Of a stretch of 64,000 bases of DNA, positions 28,096-35,637 are shown one piece after another; the stretch's first letter is position 1; every line of letters begins with the position of its first letter. The stretch is from G963666895 sp963666895 (GTDB lineage Bacteria > Desulfobacterota > Desulfovibrionia > Desulfovibrionales > Desulfovibrionaceae), in the NCBI GenBank assembly GCA_963666895.2, contig CAXXNS010000001.1:124001-188000 (forward strand), read 5' to 3'. The notes beneath the pieces are model-generated. The model was not told the origin of the DNA. It saw only the letters and a list, made by a program, of their open reading frames with translations, and did not search any database. Position numbers and translations under genes: made by a program.

Positions 28096-28569
28096 ATGCG
28101 CACCATCAACGACATGCGCGCCGAGTTCCACCTGTTGGGCAAGGTGCTGACCAAGTTTGTCAGAATCTCCAAGGACCCCCACGACTTCGGCGTAGGCGAG
28201 CCTCTGTACCCGGCCGAAATTCACGGTCTGGGCGCCCTGTGCGAGCAGGGGCCCATGAGCCTGACCGAGCTGGCCGACACCCTGACCGTGACCAAGGGCG
28301 CGGCCTCCCAGCTCATCGCCCGGCTGGAGGACAAGGGGTTGGTGCGCAAGGAGCCCGACCCGGCCAACCGCTCCCGACTCCTCCTGCACACCACCCCCCT
28401 GGGCGACCAGGCCCAACAGGCGCACCTGCGCTTCCACGCGGAGCACGACCAGGAGTTCCTGTCCCGCCTGGGCTCGTTGAGCCCCGAGGAATACGACACC
28501 TTCTCGCGCATCTGTAGATGGATGGACCAATGGATGGACAACTACCTGCGCCGAGCTAAAGGAGAATAA
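28096..28569 (+). CDS. MarR family transcriptional regulator
   Basis: A 157-residue winged-helix regulator. The DNA-binding core reads MSLTELADTLTVTKGAASQLIARLEDKGLV (helices 3-4, given in part) with a wing at RKEPDPANRSRLLLHTTPLG. N- and C-terminal helices should form the dimer interface. The ATG has no Shine-Dalgarno sequence and lies only 8 bases after the -10 box, so the mRNA may be leaderless. The methyltransferase gene begins 3 bases after its stop and is probably its target. The effector is unknown. Confidence 0.9.
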   Translation: MRTINDMRAEFHLLGKVLTKFVRISKDPHDFGVGEPLYPAEIHGLGALCEQGPMSLTELADTLTVTKGAASQLIARLEDKGLVRKEPDPANRSRLLLHTTPLGDQAQQAHLRFHAEHDQEFLSRLGSLSPEEYDTFSRICRWMDQWMDNYLRRAKGE

Positions 28570-28571
28570 CC

Positions 28572-29585
28572 ATGCCCTACCCCCACCCCAAAACATCGTT
28601 CAACCCCTTGGAATCCATGGTCATGGAAAGCGTGGCCGCCCAGGCCCTGATGGAAAGCGTGCGCATGGGCCTGTTCGATTTCATGGCCCAGGGCCCCAGG
28701 ACCGCGGCGGACCTGGCCCAAGAACTCGGGTTCAAGCCCGACCCCCTGGAGGCCCTGCTGGACCTGCTGGTGTCGCGCGGAATCCTGGAAAGCCACGGCC
28801 AGGCCTACGCCAACACGCCCATGGCCAACGACTTCCTGGTCAGCACCTCGCCCCTGTACCAGGACAAGGCCCTGGAGACGCAGGTGGAGTTCAACTCCAT
28901 GATCCAGGACGGCATCCAGGCCCTGCTGCGCGGGGAGGAGGCCCGGCGAGCCCACACGGACGGCGAATGGTCCGAGCCGGACATCATGACCGGCACCCTG
29001 CAGCACGCGGTGAGCGGCCAGCTCCAGGACGCGGTGGACGCCATCCGCGGGCTGCCGGAATTCAAATCCTTTCGCGCCATGGCCGACATCGGCGGCAACC
29101 ACGGCCAGTATTCCATGGAGCTGGTGGACCGCAATCCCGGCCTGACCAGCACCATCCTGGACCTGGCCCACGTGGTTGAGGCGGCCCGGGAGCGCTGCAA
29201 GGCCGAGGGATACGGAGATCGCATCCAGTGCCGCCCGTTCGACCTGCGCGAGGACGAGCTGGACCTCGAGGCCTACGACCTGGTGTTCACCTCCCACGTG
29301 CTCTACGCCAGCGGGGAGAACCTGGAGGAAGTGCTGGTCAAGGTGCGCGACGGCCTGAAGCCCGGGGGCTGCTTCGCCTCGCACCACTTCACCGTCACGC
29401 ACGGCGCGGACCATTATTGCACGGCCGTGGAGTTCATCACCCGCCTGTCCGGGTACGCCACCCACTTCCTGGACAAGAAAAAGCTGGAGGCGGCCATGAC
29501 CAGGGCCGGGTTCTCCAACCTGACCCACGCCTTCACCGGGCCGGACAAGCGGTCCCTGCTGGTGGTGGGACGCAAGACGCCTTAA
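28572..29585 (+). CDS. SAM-dependent methyltransferase (O-methyltransferase-2-like, with winged-helix dimerisation domain)
   Basis: A 337-residue protein. The N-terminus is a winged-helix dimerisation domain (LMESVRMGLFDFMAQGPRTA, then ADLAQELGFKPDPLEALLDLL). The catalytic domain has motif I as MADIGGNHGQYSMEL, the acidic SAM-ribose residue in STILDLAHV, and a product-release strand LKPGGCFASHHF. This matches the O-methyltransferase-2/acetylserotonin-type family, which methylates small hydroxylated compounds. The substrate is not evident. It is cotranscribed with the MarR regulator, so the pair may respond to a phenolic or similar compound; that is inference. Confidence 0.85.
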   Translation: MPYPHPKTSFNPLESMVMESVAAQALMESVRMGLFDFMAQGPRTAADLAQELGFKPDPLEALLDLLVSRGILESHGQAYANTPMANDFLVSTSPLYQDKALETQVEFNSMIQDGIQALLRGEEARRAHTDGEWSEPDIMTGTLQHAVSGQLQDAVDAIRGLPEFKSFRAMADIGGNHGQYSMELVDRNPGLTSTILDLAHVVEAARERCKAEGYGDRIQCRPFDLREDELDLEAYDLVFTSHVLYASGENLEEVLVKVRDGLKPGGCFASHHFTVTHGADHYCTAVEFITRLSGYATHFLDKKKLEAAMTRAGFSNLTHAFTGPDKRSLLVVGRKTP

Positions 29586-29637
29586 CCAATCTTCACTTCC
29601 GTCCGATAGCGTGGGTGAGCAACACGGAGGTTGCCCC

Positions 29638-30018
29638 ATGCAGATCACCTATTGGGACCGGACGGACCCGTCGTGGTGGGAACGTCTGGGGCTGGACCCG
29701 GCCGCACTGGAGCGGTTGGGGGTCCTGGAGGGCGGAGACGAACCGGCCGTCACGGACGGAGATTCGACTTCCATCTCGGCCGAGGCCGTGCGCCTGTTCG
29801 AGCAGAGCGCGCTCAAGCCGCTGGTGGGCGAGGCCCTGTCCCTGAAATCCATTGAACGGCGCATCGCCGTGGTCCAGGCCGAAATCGCGGAGGTCTGGAA
29901 CTCGGCCCTGCCCGACGACGAAAAAAACCGCCTGGTCTCCTGCAAGGAGAACGAGATCGCCCTGTTGCGCGCCGGGCAGTTCGCGTTCGCCAAGGCAGGC
30001 TTCTACAGGGCGGCTTAG
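29638..30018 (+). CDS. Hypothetical protein
   Basis: A 126-residue protein starting MQITYWDRTDPSWWERLGL behind a good GGAGG site; an in-frame GTG 27 bases earlier is less likely. It appears soluble and helical, with a central segment (about 55-105) rich in Glu, Ala and Leu that could form a helical hairpin (KSIERRIAVVQAEIAEVWNS). I do not recognise a family. It follows the methyltransferase by 52 bases, and its stop codon lies in the first bases of a long palindromic element. Confidence 0.6.
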   Translation: MQITYWDRTDPSWWERLGLDPAALERLGVLEGGDEPAVTDGDSTSISAEAVRLFEQSALKPLVGEALSLKSIERRIAVVQAEIAEVWNSALPDDEKNRLVSCKENEIALLRAGQFAFAKAGFYRAA

Positions 30019-30142
30019 CAGGCTGTCCGAATTCTCCCCCTGACTTCGTTGCCGCACCGTTTTCAAATCCTCACGTAGGCCAACTACGCTGCGGATTTGA
30101 AAACGGCTTGCGCCTTGTCAGGGTGATTTTCGAACAGCCTGC
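30018..30142. repeat. 125-bp palindromic repeat element (MITE/REP-like)
   Basis: The left arm begins GCAGGCTGT and contains CCGTTTTCAAATCC and CGTAG. The right arm carries the complements CTACG, GGATTTGAAAACGG and ACAGCCTGC in mirror order around a 5-base loop GCCAA (30079-30083). The arms are about 60 bases with roughly 80 percent pairing, and the ends are exact. Such an element is too long and too regular for a plain terminator and looks like a dispersed genomic repeat. It contains no ORF. Confidence 0.75.
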
Positions 30143-30148
30143 GTACCG

Positions 30149-30243
30149 GGATTAAAAAAGAAAAACAGCAGGCCGTTCACAAACCGTGAGGGATCGTTTC
30201 GCCCGCAGCAACGCCGCCATCGCGGGAATGTGGACGGCCTGCT
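30149..30243 (-). terminator. Terminator hairpin of the EAL gene
   Basis: AGCAGGCCGT (30167-30176) and ACGGCCTGCT (ending 30243) form the outer stem of an imperfect hairpin. Read on the minus strand it starts at the EAL stop codon and is followed by GTTTTTCTTTTTT. It begins with a GCAGGC end like that of the neighbouring 125-bp palindrome. Confidence 0.7.
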
Positions 30244-31510
30244 AGCCCTGGCCGATATCCATGCAGAGGATGAGTTGCGGGCCCTGGAAGTGGTGGAAGG
30301 TCTGGGCGATGGTGATGCACTGGTTGCCCGAGGCCAGGGAGATGTACGGCTCGGTGGTGAACTTGGGCAGCCCGGCCCGGATGGGCAAATAGTATTCCTT
30401 GAGCGAGTGGTCCGTGCCCAGCTTGGCCGGCTCGTAGATCAGCCGCTTGGACTCCTTGAGCCGCTCCGGGTTGCAGACCGTGGCCGTGACCTGGCGGCCG
30501 GACATGTCCAGCACGTACAAACACTCGATGGCCTCGTAGGCGTCGATGTATTCGGAGAGCTTGGCGTCCAGGTGCAGGCTGGGATCGTTGGTCAGGCCGT
30601 CGCAAATCCCGGCGATGAGCTCGTCGTATCCCCGGAACAGGGCCTTTTCCGCGGCAATGCGGTCCATGACGTGGGTCCGGAAGCTCTCGGCCACGGTTTC
30701 CACGCGCTCCTCGGCCATGCTCAGGTCCTGGTTCAGCCTGCCGGGGCGGCCGAAATAATATCCCTGGTACATGTCCACGCCGATGGCCAGCATGGCCAGG
30801 ACCTCCTCCTGGGTCTCCACGCCCTCGGCCAAAACCAGGGCGCCGAGCCTGCCGCCCATCTTGACGATGCTCTTGGCCACCTCGATCTTGTAAAACTGCT
30901 GGTGCACCTCGGAGATGAGCGAGCGGTCCATCTTCAGGATGTCGGGCTTGAGGATGGGGATGCGGTCCAGGTTGGAGTGGCCCGCGCCCACATCGTCCAG
31001 GGCGATGAGGAAGCCGTGGTTGCGGTACGCGGACACGAAGGCGGTCAGGGCCTTGATGTCCAGGGACTTGGACTCGATGATCTCGATGATGATGTTGTTG
31101 GGGCTGATGCCCGACTGCCGGACCTGGTTCAGGAGGACCTGGGAGCCCACGCTGTTGCTGTCGATGACCGAGGCGTCGATGTTCACGGACAGCAGCAGGC
31201 CCTTGTTCCGCTGGTGCAGCGTGGCGAAGGCGTCCAGGGCCTTTTGCCTGCACACCCGGTCCAGATCCAGGAGCCTGCCCTCGGCCGCGGCCAAACGGAA
31301 CAGGGAGTGCGGCGGGATGGTCACCCGGGTGCCGGGCACCTGGCCCCGGGACAGGGCTTCCAGGCCGAAGACCGAGCCGCGCTTGATGGAGACCAGGGGC
31401 TGGAAGTGGGTGACCACCGATTCCGTGTCGATGAGCCGGTGGATGTCCAGTTCCGTGGGGAGGCAGCACTCGCCTGAATGCGCTTCGCTGCTGGGATCGG
31501 ACTGGATCAT
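30242..31510 (-). CDS. EAL-domain c-di-GMP phosphodiesterase with YkuI-C-like domain
   Basis: A 422-residue protein, no membrane segment. The EAL domain (about 25-260) has the conserved catalytic residues: FGLEALSRG (EAL), SVNIDASV (Asn), IIIEIIESKSLD (Glu), IALDDVGAGHSNLD (Asp-Asp), LKMDRSLI (Lys) and LVLAEGVET (Glu). It should hydrolyse c-di-GMP to pGpG. The C-terminal part (about 310-420) contains YVLDMSGRQVTATVCNP and SLKEYYLPIRAGLPKFTTEPYIS (shown in part), resembling the Cache-like domain found after EAL in YkuI. It probably senses a cytoplasmic ligand. AAGGAG precedes the ATG. A hairpin separates it from the PII gene. Confidence 0.9.
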   Translation of the reverse strand: MIQSDPSSEAHSGECCLPTELDIHRLIDTESVVTHFQPLVSIKRGSVFGLEALSRGQVPGTRVTIPPHSLFRLAAAEGRLLDLDRVCRQKALDAFATLHQRNKGLLLSVNIDASVIDSNSVGSQVLLNQVRQSGISPNNIIIEIIESKSLDIKALTAFVSAYRNHGFLIALDDVGAGHSNLDRIPILKPDILKMDRSLISEVHQQFYKIEVAKSIVKMGGRLGALVLAEGVETQEEVLAMLAIGVDMYQGYYFGRPGRLNQDLSMAEERVETVAESFRTHVMDRIAAEKALFRGYDELIAGICDGLTNDPSLHLDAKLSEYIDAYEAIECLYVLDMSGRQVTATVCNPERLKESKRLIYEPAKLGTDHSLKEYYLPIRAGLPKFTTEPYISLASGNQCITIAQTFHHFQGPQLILCMDIGQG

Positions 31511-31519
31511 GCGGGGCTC

Positions 31520-31559
31520 CTTAAAATGAAAGGCCGGGGCGGTCCGTCCGCCCCGGCCT
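31520..31559 (-). terminator. Rho-independent terminator of the glnK-amtB unit
   Basis: AGGCCGGGGCGG (31531-31542) pairs perfectly with CCGCCCCGGCCT (31548-31559). On the minus strand it is followed by TTCATTTTAAG. It lies 28 bases after the PII stop. Confidence 0.85.
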
Positions 31560-31586
31560 GGGGTCGTTGTCGGGTTTGTTTGTCTG

Positions 31587-31922
31587 TTAGTCGTAGATGT
31601 TCTCTTCGCCCGTGCGGATGCGCAGCGACTTCACCACGTCCTGGACAAAGACCACACCGTCGCCTTCCTTGCCGGTGACAGCGGCCTCACGGATGGTCTT
31701 GACCGCGTCTTCCATCAGCTCTTCCTTGACACCCACTTCCAGGCGGACCTTCTTGAGCAGGTTCACTTCGATGACTACGCCGCGGTAGGTCTCGGTGAAT
31801 CCCTTCTGCCGGCCCGAGCCCATGATGTTGGTCACGGACATGGAGTAGATGCCCTTGGCGTAGAGCGCCTGCTTCACCGAGGTGAGCTGTTCGGGGCGGA
31901 CATAGGCGATAATGAGCTTCAT
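31587..31922 (-). CDS. glnK: PII nitrogen-regulatory protein lacking Tyr51
   Basis: A 111-residue PII signal protein that should bind ATP/ADP and 2-oxoglutarate and gate the adjacent ammonium channel. It aligns with E. coli GlnB without gaps over the first 60 residues: GRQKGFTETYRG matches GRQKGHTELYRG. However, residue 51 of the T-loop, the uridylylated Tyr of enterobacteria, is Ile (YRGVVIEV). GKEGDGVVFV is the C-terminal nucleotide-binding motif. Control must then rest on ligand binding alone, or on another modification. It starts 50 bases after amtB behind a strong AAGGAGG site. Confidence 0.95.
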   Translation of the reverse strand: MKLIIAYVRPEQLTSVKQALYAKGIYSMSVTNIMGSGRQKGFTETYRGVVIEVNLLKKVRLEVGVKEELMEDAVKTIREAAVTGKEGDGVVFVQDVVKSLRIRTGEENIYD

Positions 31923-31972
31923 GGGATGTTGCCTCCTTGGATTGCTTGTCTGTTGTCAGGGCTGTTGCCCGG

Positions 31973-33331
31973 TTACTCCACGGTGAAGATCTGGAAGCCG
32001 GCGTAGGCCTCGGAGCCGTGCTCGGAGAGGTCCAGACCGCGCAACTCTTCTTCCTTGGACACGCGCAGACCGAAGATCAGCTTGACCAGGCCGAAGGCCA
32101 GCAGGCCCATGCCGAAGGCCCAGACGAAGTAGGTCAGCACGCCGACGGCCTGCACGCCCAACTGGGTCATGCCGCCGCCGAAGAACAGGCCGCCGTCCGC
32201 GTTGAACAGACCGCAGGACAGGGTGCCCCAGGCGCCGTTGACGCCGTGCACGGAAACCGCACCGACCGGGTCGTCGACCTTGAGGACCTTGTCGATGAAC
32301 TCAATGGACAGGACGACCAGGATACCGGCGATGAGGCCGATGATGATGGCCGGGAACGGGGTGACCGTGGCGCAGGGGGCGGTGATGGCCACCAGGCCGG
32401 CCAGGGCGCCGTTCATGCTCATGGACATATCAGGCTTGCCGAACCGAATCCAGGACAGGGCCAGGGCGGCCAGGGTGCCGCCGCAAGCGGCCAGGGAGGT
32501 GTTCATGGCGATCAGGCCGATTTCGGGAACCACGGCGGTGGTGGAGCCGGGGTTGAATCCGAACCAACCGAACCAGAGGATGAACACGCCCAGCGCGGCC
32601 AGGGGGATGTTGTGGCCCGGGATGGCCTTGGCCTTGCCGTCGGTGGTGTACTTGCCGATGCGGGGACCGACCACGATGGCGCCGGCCAGGGCGACCCAGC
32701 CACCCACCGAGTGAACCACGCTGGAACCGGCGAAGTCGCAGAAGGCCACGGAGAAAGTGCCTTCCAGCCAGCCGGCGTCGCCGAACAGGCTGCCCCAGGC
32801 CCAATGGCCGGAGATGGGGTAGATGACGCCGGTGACCAGGATGGAGACGATGATGTAGGAGCCGAACTTGGTGCGCTCTGCGATGCCGCCGGAAACGATG
32901 GTGGCCGCGGTGGCCGCGAACACGGACTGGAAGAACCAGAAGGTGAAGGCCCAGGCCATGCCGCCTTCCTCGATGCCGGTCAGGCCGAAGTAGCTGGAGC
33001 CGATGAAGCTGCCGCCGGTGCCGAACATCAGGCCGAAGCCGAGCAAGAAGAAGATGGGCTGGCCGACGCCGAAGTCCAGGAAGTTCTTCATGATGATGTT
33101 GCCGGCGCTCTTGGCCCGGGTGAACCCGCACTCAACGCAGGCGAATCCGGGCTGCATGAACATGACCAGCATGGCCGCGATGAGGGTCCACATAATGTCG
33201 CCGTTGGCCTGGCTCAACATGGCCTCGTCCTGGGCAAACGCAAGGGTGGGGACGAGGGCCAGGGCCAAGGGACCCAGGACCTTGATCAGCCGGGGAATCC
33301 GACCGAACCGGACAGGGGTGCTGAAAAACAT
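31973..33331 (-). CDS. amtB: Ammonium transporter AmtB
   Basis: A 452-residue ammonium channel. The start at 33331 follows AGGAGGAAG and gives a signal peptide ending LALALVPTLAFA. Eleven hydrophobic segments follow. Family blocks include FACVECGFTRAKSAGNIIMKN, FCDFAGSSVVHSVGG (first pore His), FGWFGFNPGS and VSVHGVNGAWGTLSCG (second pore His). The cytoplasmic C-terminal tail that contacts PII is present (SKEEELRGLDLSEHGSEAY). It is cotranscribed with the PII gene. A sigma-54-type promoter upstream suggests nitrogen control. Confidence 0.97.
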   Translation of the reverse strand: MFFSTPVRFGRIPRLIKVLGPLALALVPTLAFAQDEAMLSQANGDIMWTLIAAMLVMFMQPGFACVECGFTRAKSAGNIIMKNFLDFGVGQPIFFLLGFGLMFGTGGSFIGSSYFGLTGIEEGGMAWAFTFWFFQSVFAATAATIVSGGIAERTKFGSYIIVSILVTGVIYPISGHWAWGSLFGDAGWLEGTFSVAFCDFAGSSVVHSVGGWVALAGAIVVGPRIGKYTTDGKAKAIPGHNIPLAALGVFILWFGWFGFNPGSTTAVVPEIGLIAMNTSLAACGGTLAALALSWIRFGKPDMSMSMNGALAGLVAITAPCATVTPFPAIIIGLIAGILVVLSIEFIDKVLKVDDPVGAVSVHGVNGAWGTLSCGLFNADGGLFFGGGMTQLGVQAVGVLTYFVWAFGMGLLAFGLVKLIFGLRVSKEEELRGLDLSEHGSEAYAGFQIFTVE

Positions 33332-33392
33332 ACACTTCCTCCTTGAATGGGAAATTGGGGTTGCTGCCTGCCGTTTCAATGCCCCGTGCTTG

Positions 33393-33409
33393 AGCAAGGT
33401 CCGGGCCAA
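33393..33409 (-). promoter_or_regulatory. Sigma-54-type promoter of amtB-glnK
   Basis: On the minus strand TTGGCCCGGACCTTGCT matches the sigma-54 consensus (YTGGCACGRNNNTTGCW) with a single change and the exact GG-N10-GC spacing. It predicts transcription start near 33382 and a leader of about 50 bases. An inverted repeat about 100 bases upstream (TTTTGAA...TTCAAAA, 33505-33524) could bind the activator. NtrC-type nitrogen control is likely but inferred. Confidence 0.8.
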
Positions 33410-33586
33410 ACGATGCAACACGTCAAAAACAAATGACAAAATGCAGGAGGAGCGTGGCGGAATAGACATTTTCCGCAAAGATTATCACAAATATGTGAGG
33501 GTGATTTTGAACTTGTTTTCAAAAATGTAATATTTGATTCGACGTGATTCTTTTGGCCCGCACCTCCTCTCGGGCAAAAAAAACGG

Positions 33587-33613
33587 TTGACATCGAAATC
33601 CGTGTACCATAAC
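33587..33613 (+). promoter_or_regulatory. Promoter of the aromatic operon
   Basis: A perfect TTGACA (33587-33592) and CATAAC (33608-33613, spacer 15) precede the leader peptide by 9 bases. The 490-base gap between amtB and the first enzyme gene holds, in order, the amtB sigma-54 promoter, the inverted repeat, this promoter, the leader peptide and the terminator. Confidence 0.6.
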
Positions 33614-33622
33614 CCCCTGTCC

Positions 33623-33706
33623 ATGAACACCCACCGGTCCTTTAGCGTCTATTACTTTGGCTATTGGTTTACCCGCGTCTGCGGTCACCGGAGGGGTGCG
33701 GCGTAA
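33623..33706 (+). CDS. Aromatic leader peptide (candidate attenuation control)
   Basis: A 27-residue reading frame (ATG 33623, TAA 33704) just behind the promoter. Residues 7-16 read FSVYYFGYWF: seven of ten are aromatic, comprising three Phe, three Tyr and one Trp. This is the mark of leader peptides whose translation senses charged tRNAs. All three end products of the downstream genes are represented. There is no clear Shine-Dalgarno site, and the predicted transcript begins only a few bases before the ATG, so translation may be leaderless. The tail is Arg/Gly/Ala-rich. A strong terminator follows 25 bases after its stop. I do not know of a description of this peptide. Confidence 0.75.
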   Translation: MNTHRSFSVYYFGYWFTRVCGHRRGAA

Positions 33707-33731
33707 CCATACGACCACACGCAACCACTTC

Positions 33732-33769
33732 AAGGGGCCGCAGGCGAAAGCCGGCGGCCCCTTTCTCTT
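33732..33769 (+). terminator. Attenuator terminator upstream of the aromatic operon
   Basis: AAGGGGCCGC (33732-33741) pairs perfectly with GCGGCCCCTT (33754-33763). Inside, GGC-GAAA-GCC adds a GAAA-capped extension, and TTTCTCTT follows. It stands before the first enzyme gene, so it must be read through for expression. An alternative pairing is visible: CGTCTGCGG (33676-33684, inside the leader frame) with CCGCAGGCG (33738-33746), 9 bp with one G-U, which would break the terminator. Confidence 0.75.
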
Positions 33770-33821
33770 GCCGGGCCGCCGGAAACGCCAACCCCGGAAG
33801 GCAACGCAAGGAGAGCAGGTC

Positions 33822-34616
33822 ATGCACATCGGAAAAGCCATCCGGCTGGAGCGCATCTTCAACCGAAACACGGGACGAACGGTCATCGTGCCCATGGACC
33901 ACGGCGTGTCCGTGGGGCCCATCAAGGGCCTGGTGGACATGAAGAAGGCCGTGAACGGGGTGGCCGCGGGCGGAGCCAACGCGGTCATCGAACACAAAGG
34001 CCTGGTCCGTTGCGGCCACCGCACCGAGGGCAAGGACATCGGGCTCATCGTCCATCTGTCCGCCTCCACCTCCCTGTCCCCCTTCCCCAACGCCAAGTGC
34101 CTGGTGGCCACGGTGGAGGAAGCCCTGGTCATGGGTGCGGACGGGGTCAGCGTGCACGTCAACCTGGGCGACGAGACCGAGGCCAACATGCTGGCCGACC
34201 TGGGCCAGGCCGCCAAGGACGCCTCCCGTTGGGGCATGCCGCTGGTGGCCATGGTCTACGCCCGGGGTCCCAAGGTGAAAGACGAGTACGATCCGGACGT
34301 GGTGGCCCATTGCGCCCGGGTGGGCACGGAGCTGGGTGCGGACGTGGTCAAGGTCAACTACACCGGCGACCCCGAAACCTTCTCCCACGTGACCGACGCC
34401 TGCTGCATTCCCGTTGTCATCGCCGGCGGGCCCAAGCTTGACAGTACGGAAGCTTTCCTGCGAATGGTCCGAGACTCCGTGGATGCAGGCGGGGCGGGGC
34501 TGTCCGTGGGCCGCAACATCTTCCAGCACGACGATCCCACCAACCTGGTTCGGGCCTTGGCCGCGGTGGTCCATGAGGACTACAGCGTGGAGCAGGCCCT
34601 GGAAATGCTTGGGTAA
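33822..34616 (+). CDS. Class I aldolase, 2-amino-3,7-dideoxy-D-threo-hept-6-ulosonate (ADH) synthase type
   Basis: A 264-residue DhnA/Fba-type aldolase. The start at 33822 has AAGGAGAG upstream and begins MHIGKAIRLERIF. Family blocks are TVIVPMDHGVSVGPIKGL, GLIVHLSASTSLSP and GADVVKVNYTGDPETF, where Lys is the Schiff-base residue. In archaea this enzyme and DHQ synthase II make 3-dehydroquinate without DAHP. In Desulfovibrio relatives the same pair heads the aromatic operon. The neighbour downstream is exactly that synthase, which makes the assignment firm in context. By sequence alone it could be taken for a fructose-bisphosphate aldolase. Confidence 0.88.
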   Translation: MHIGKAIRLERIFNRNTGRTVIVPMDHGVSVGPIKGLVDMKKAVNGVAAGGANAVIEHKGLVRCGHRTEGKDIGLIVHLSASTSLSPFPNAKCLVATVEEALVMGADGVSVHVNLGDETEANMLADLGQAAKDASRWGMPLVAMVYARGPKVKDEYDPDVVAHCARVGTELGADVVKVNYTGDPETFSHVTDACCIPVVIAGGPKLDSTEAFLRMVRDSVDAGGAGLSVGRNIFQHDDPTNLVRALAAVVHEDYSVEQALEMLG

Positions 34617-34651
34617 CGCGGACCGCCGCGACAACGACGAGGAAGCGGATC

Positions 34652-35635
34652 ATGCGACGCATCGTGTTCAAAGCCATTCCATTCGATAAAAAATACGTGA
34701 CCCTGGCCCTGGAGTCGGGCGTGGACGCCATTTGGTGCGAGGCCGACCGGGCCTCGGACGTGGCCGCCCTGGGCCGGGTGCAGGTACTCACGGACCAGGA
34801 CGTGGATTCCGTGGCCATCAACGACAAGTCCGACGAGGAGACCGCCGCCCAGGCCCTGTCCAAGGGCCGCACGGTCAGCCTGGCCGCGGGCTGGGAGATC
34901 ATCCCGGTGGAGAACCTCCTGGCCGTGGGCGGCGACCTGGCCCTGGAGGTGGAGAGCCTGGACAGGGCCCGGCTGGCTGCGGGCGTGCTGGAGCGCGGGG
35001 CCGACACCATCGTGGTCACCCCGGAGGGCGCGTCCGACCTGAAGCAGATCGTGGCCGAGCTCAAGCTTTCCCAGGGCACCCTGGACCTGGCCGTGGCCAC
35101 CGTCACCGAGATCGTGCCCTCGGGCCTGGGCCACCGCGTGTGCGTGGACACCCTGTCCATGCTCAAGAAGGGCCAGGGCATGCTGGTGGGCAACTCCTCG
35201 GCCTTCACCTTTCTGGTCCACGCCGAGACCGAGTCCAACCCCTACGTGGCCGCGCGCCCCTTCCGGGTCAACGCGGGAGCCGTGCACGCCTACTGCGCCA
35301 TGCCCGGGGACAAGACCAGCTACCTGGAGGAACTGACCGCCGGACGGGACGTGCTCATCGTGTCCCACGACGGGTCCACCTCCCTGGCCACGGTCGGCCG
35401 GGTCAAGGTGGAGATCCGCCCCATGCTGCGCATCGCGGCCGAGGTGGACGGCCCGGACGGCAAGGTCGTGGGCCAGGTCTTCCTGCAGAACGCCGAGACC
35501 ATCCGCCTGGTGCGCGAGGACGGCGAGCCCGTCAGCGTGGTCAGCGTCAAGGAAGGCGACCGCGTGCTGGTGCGCACCGACGCGGCCGGACGCCACTTCG
35601 GCATGCGCATCAAGGAAGAGATCAAGGAAGGCTAG
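34652..35635 (+). CDS. 3-Dehydroquinate synthase II
   Basis: A 327-residue enzyme of the archaeal AroB' type, unrelated to classical AroB, converting the aldolase product to 3-dehydroquinate by oxidative deamination and cyclisation. Typical stretches are FDKKYVTLALESGVDAIW, LAAGWEIIPVENLLA, GLGHRVCVDTLSML and VGNSSAFTFLVHAETESNPY, with PFRVNAGAVHAY and LIVSHDGSTSLATVGRVKVE near the end. It begins 35 bases after the aldolase with an AGGAAG site. No shikimate-pathway step between this and aroA is encoded in the window (aroC, aroD, aroE, aroK are absent). Confidence 0.93.
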   Translation: MRRIVFKAIPFDKKYVTLALESGVDAIWCEADRASDVAALGRVQVLTDQDVDSVAINDKSDEETAAQALSKGRTVSLAAGWEIIPVENLLAVGGDLALEVESLDRARLAAGVLERGADTIVVTPEGASDLKQIVAELKLSQGTLDLAVATVTEIVPSGLGHRVCVDTLSMLKKGQGMLVGNSSAFTFLVHAETESNPYVAARPFRVNAGAVHAYCAMPGDKTSYLEELTAGRDVLIVSHDGSTSLATVGRVKVEIRPMLRIAAEVDGPDGKVVGQVFLQNAETIRLVREDGEPVSVVSVKEGDRVLVRTDAAGRHFGMRIKEEIKEG

Positions 35636-35637
35636 CC

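Noticed and set aside
30018..30243. Insertion sequence between the small gene and the EAL gene
   Set aside because: There are long inverted repeats but no transposase frame and no clear target duplication.
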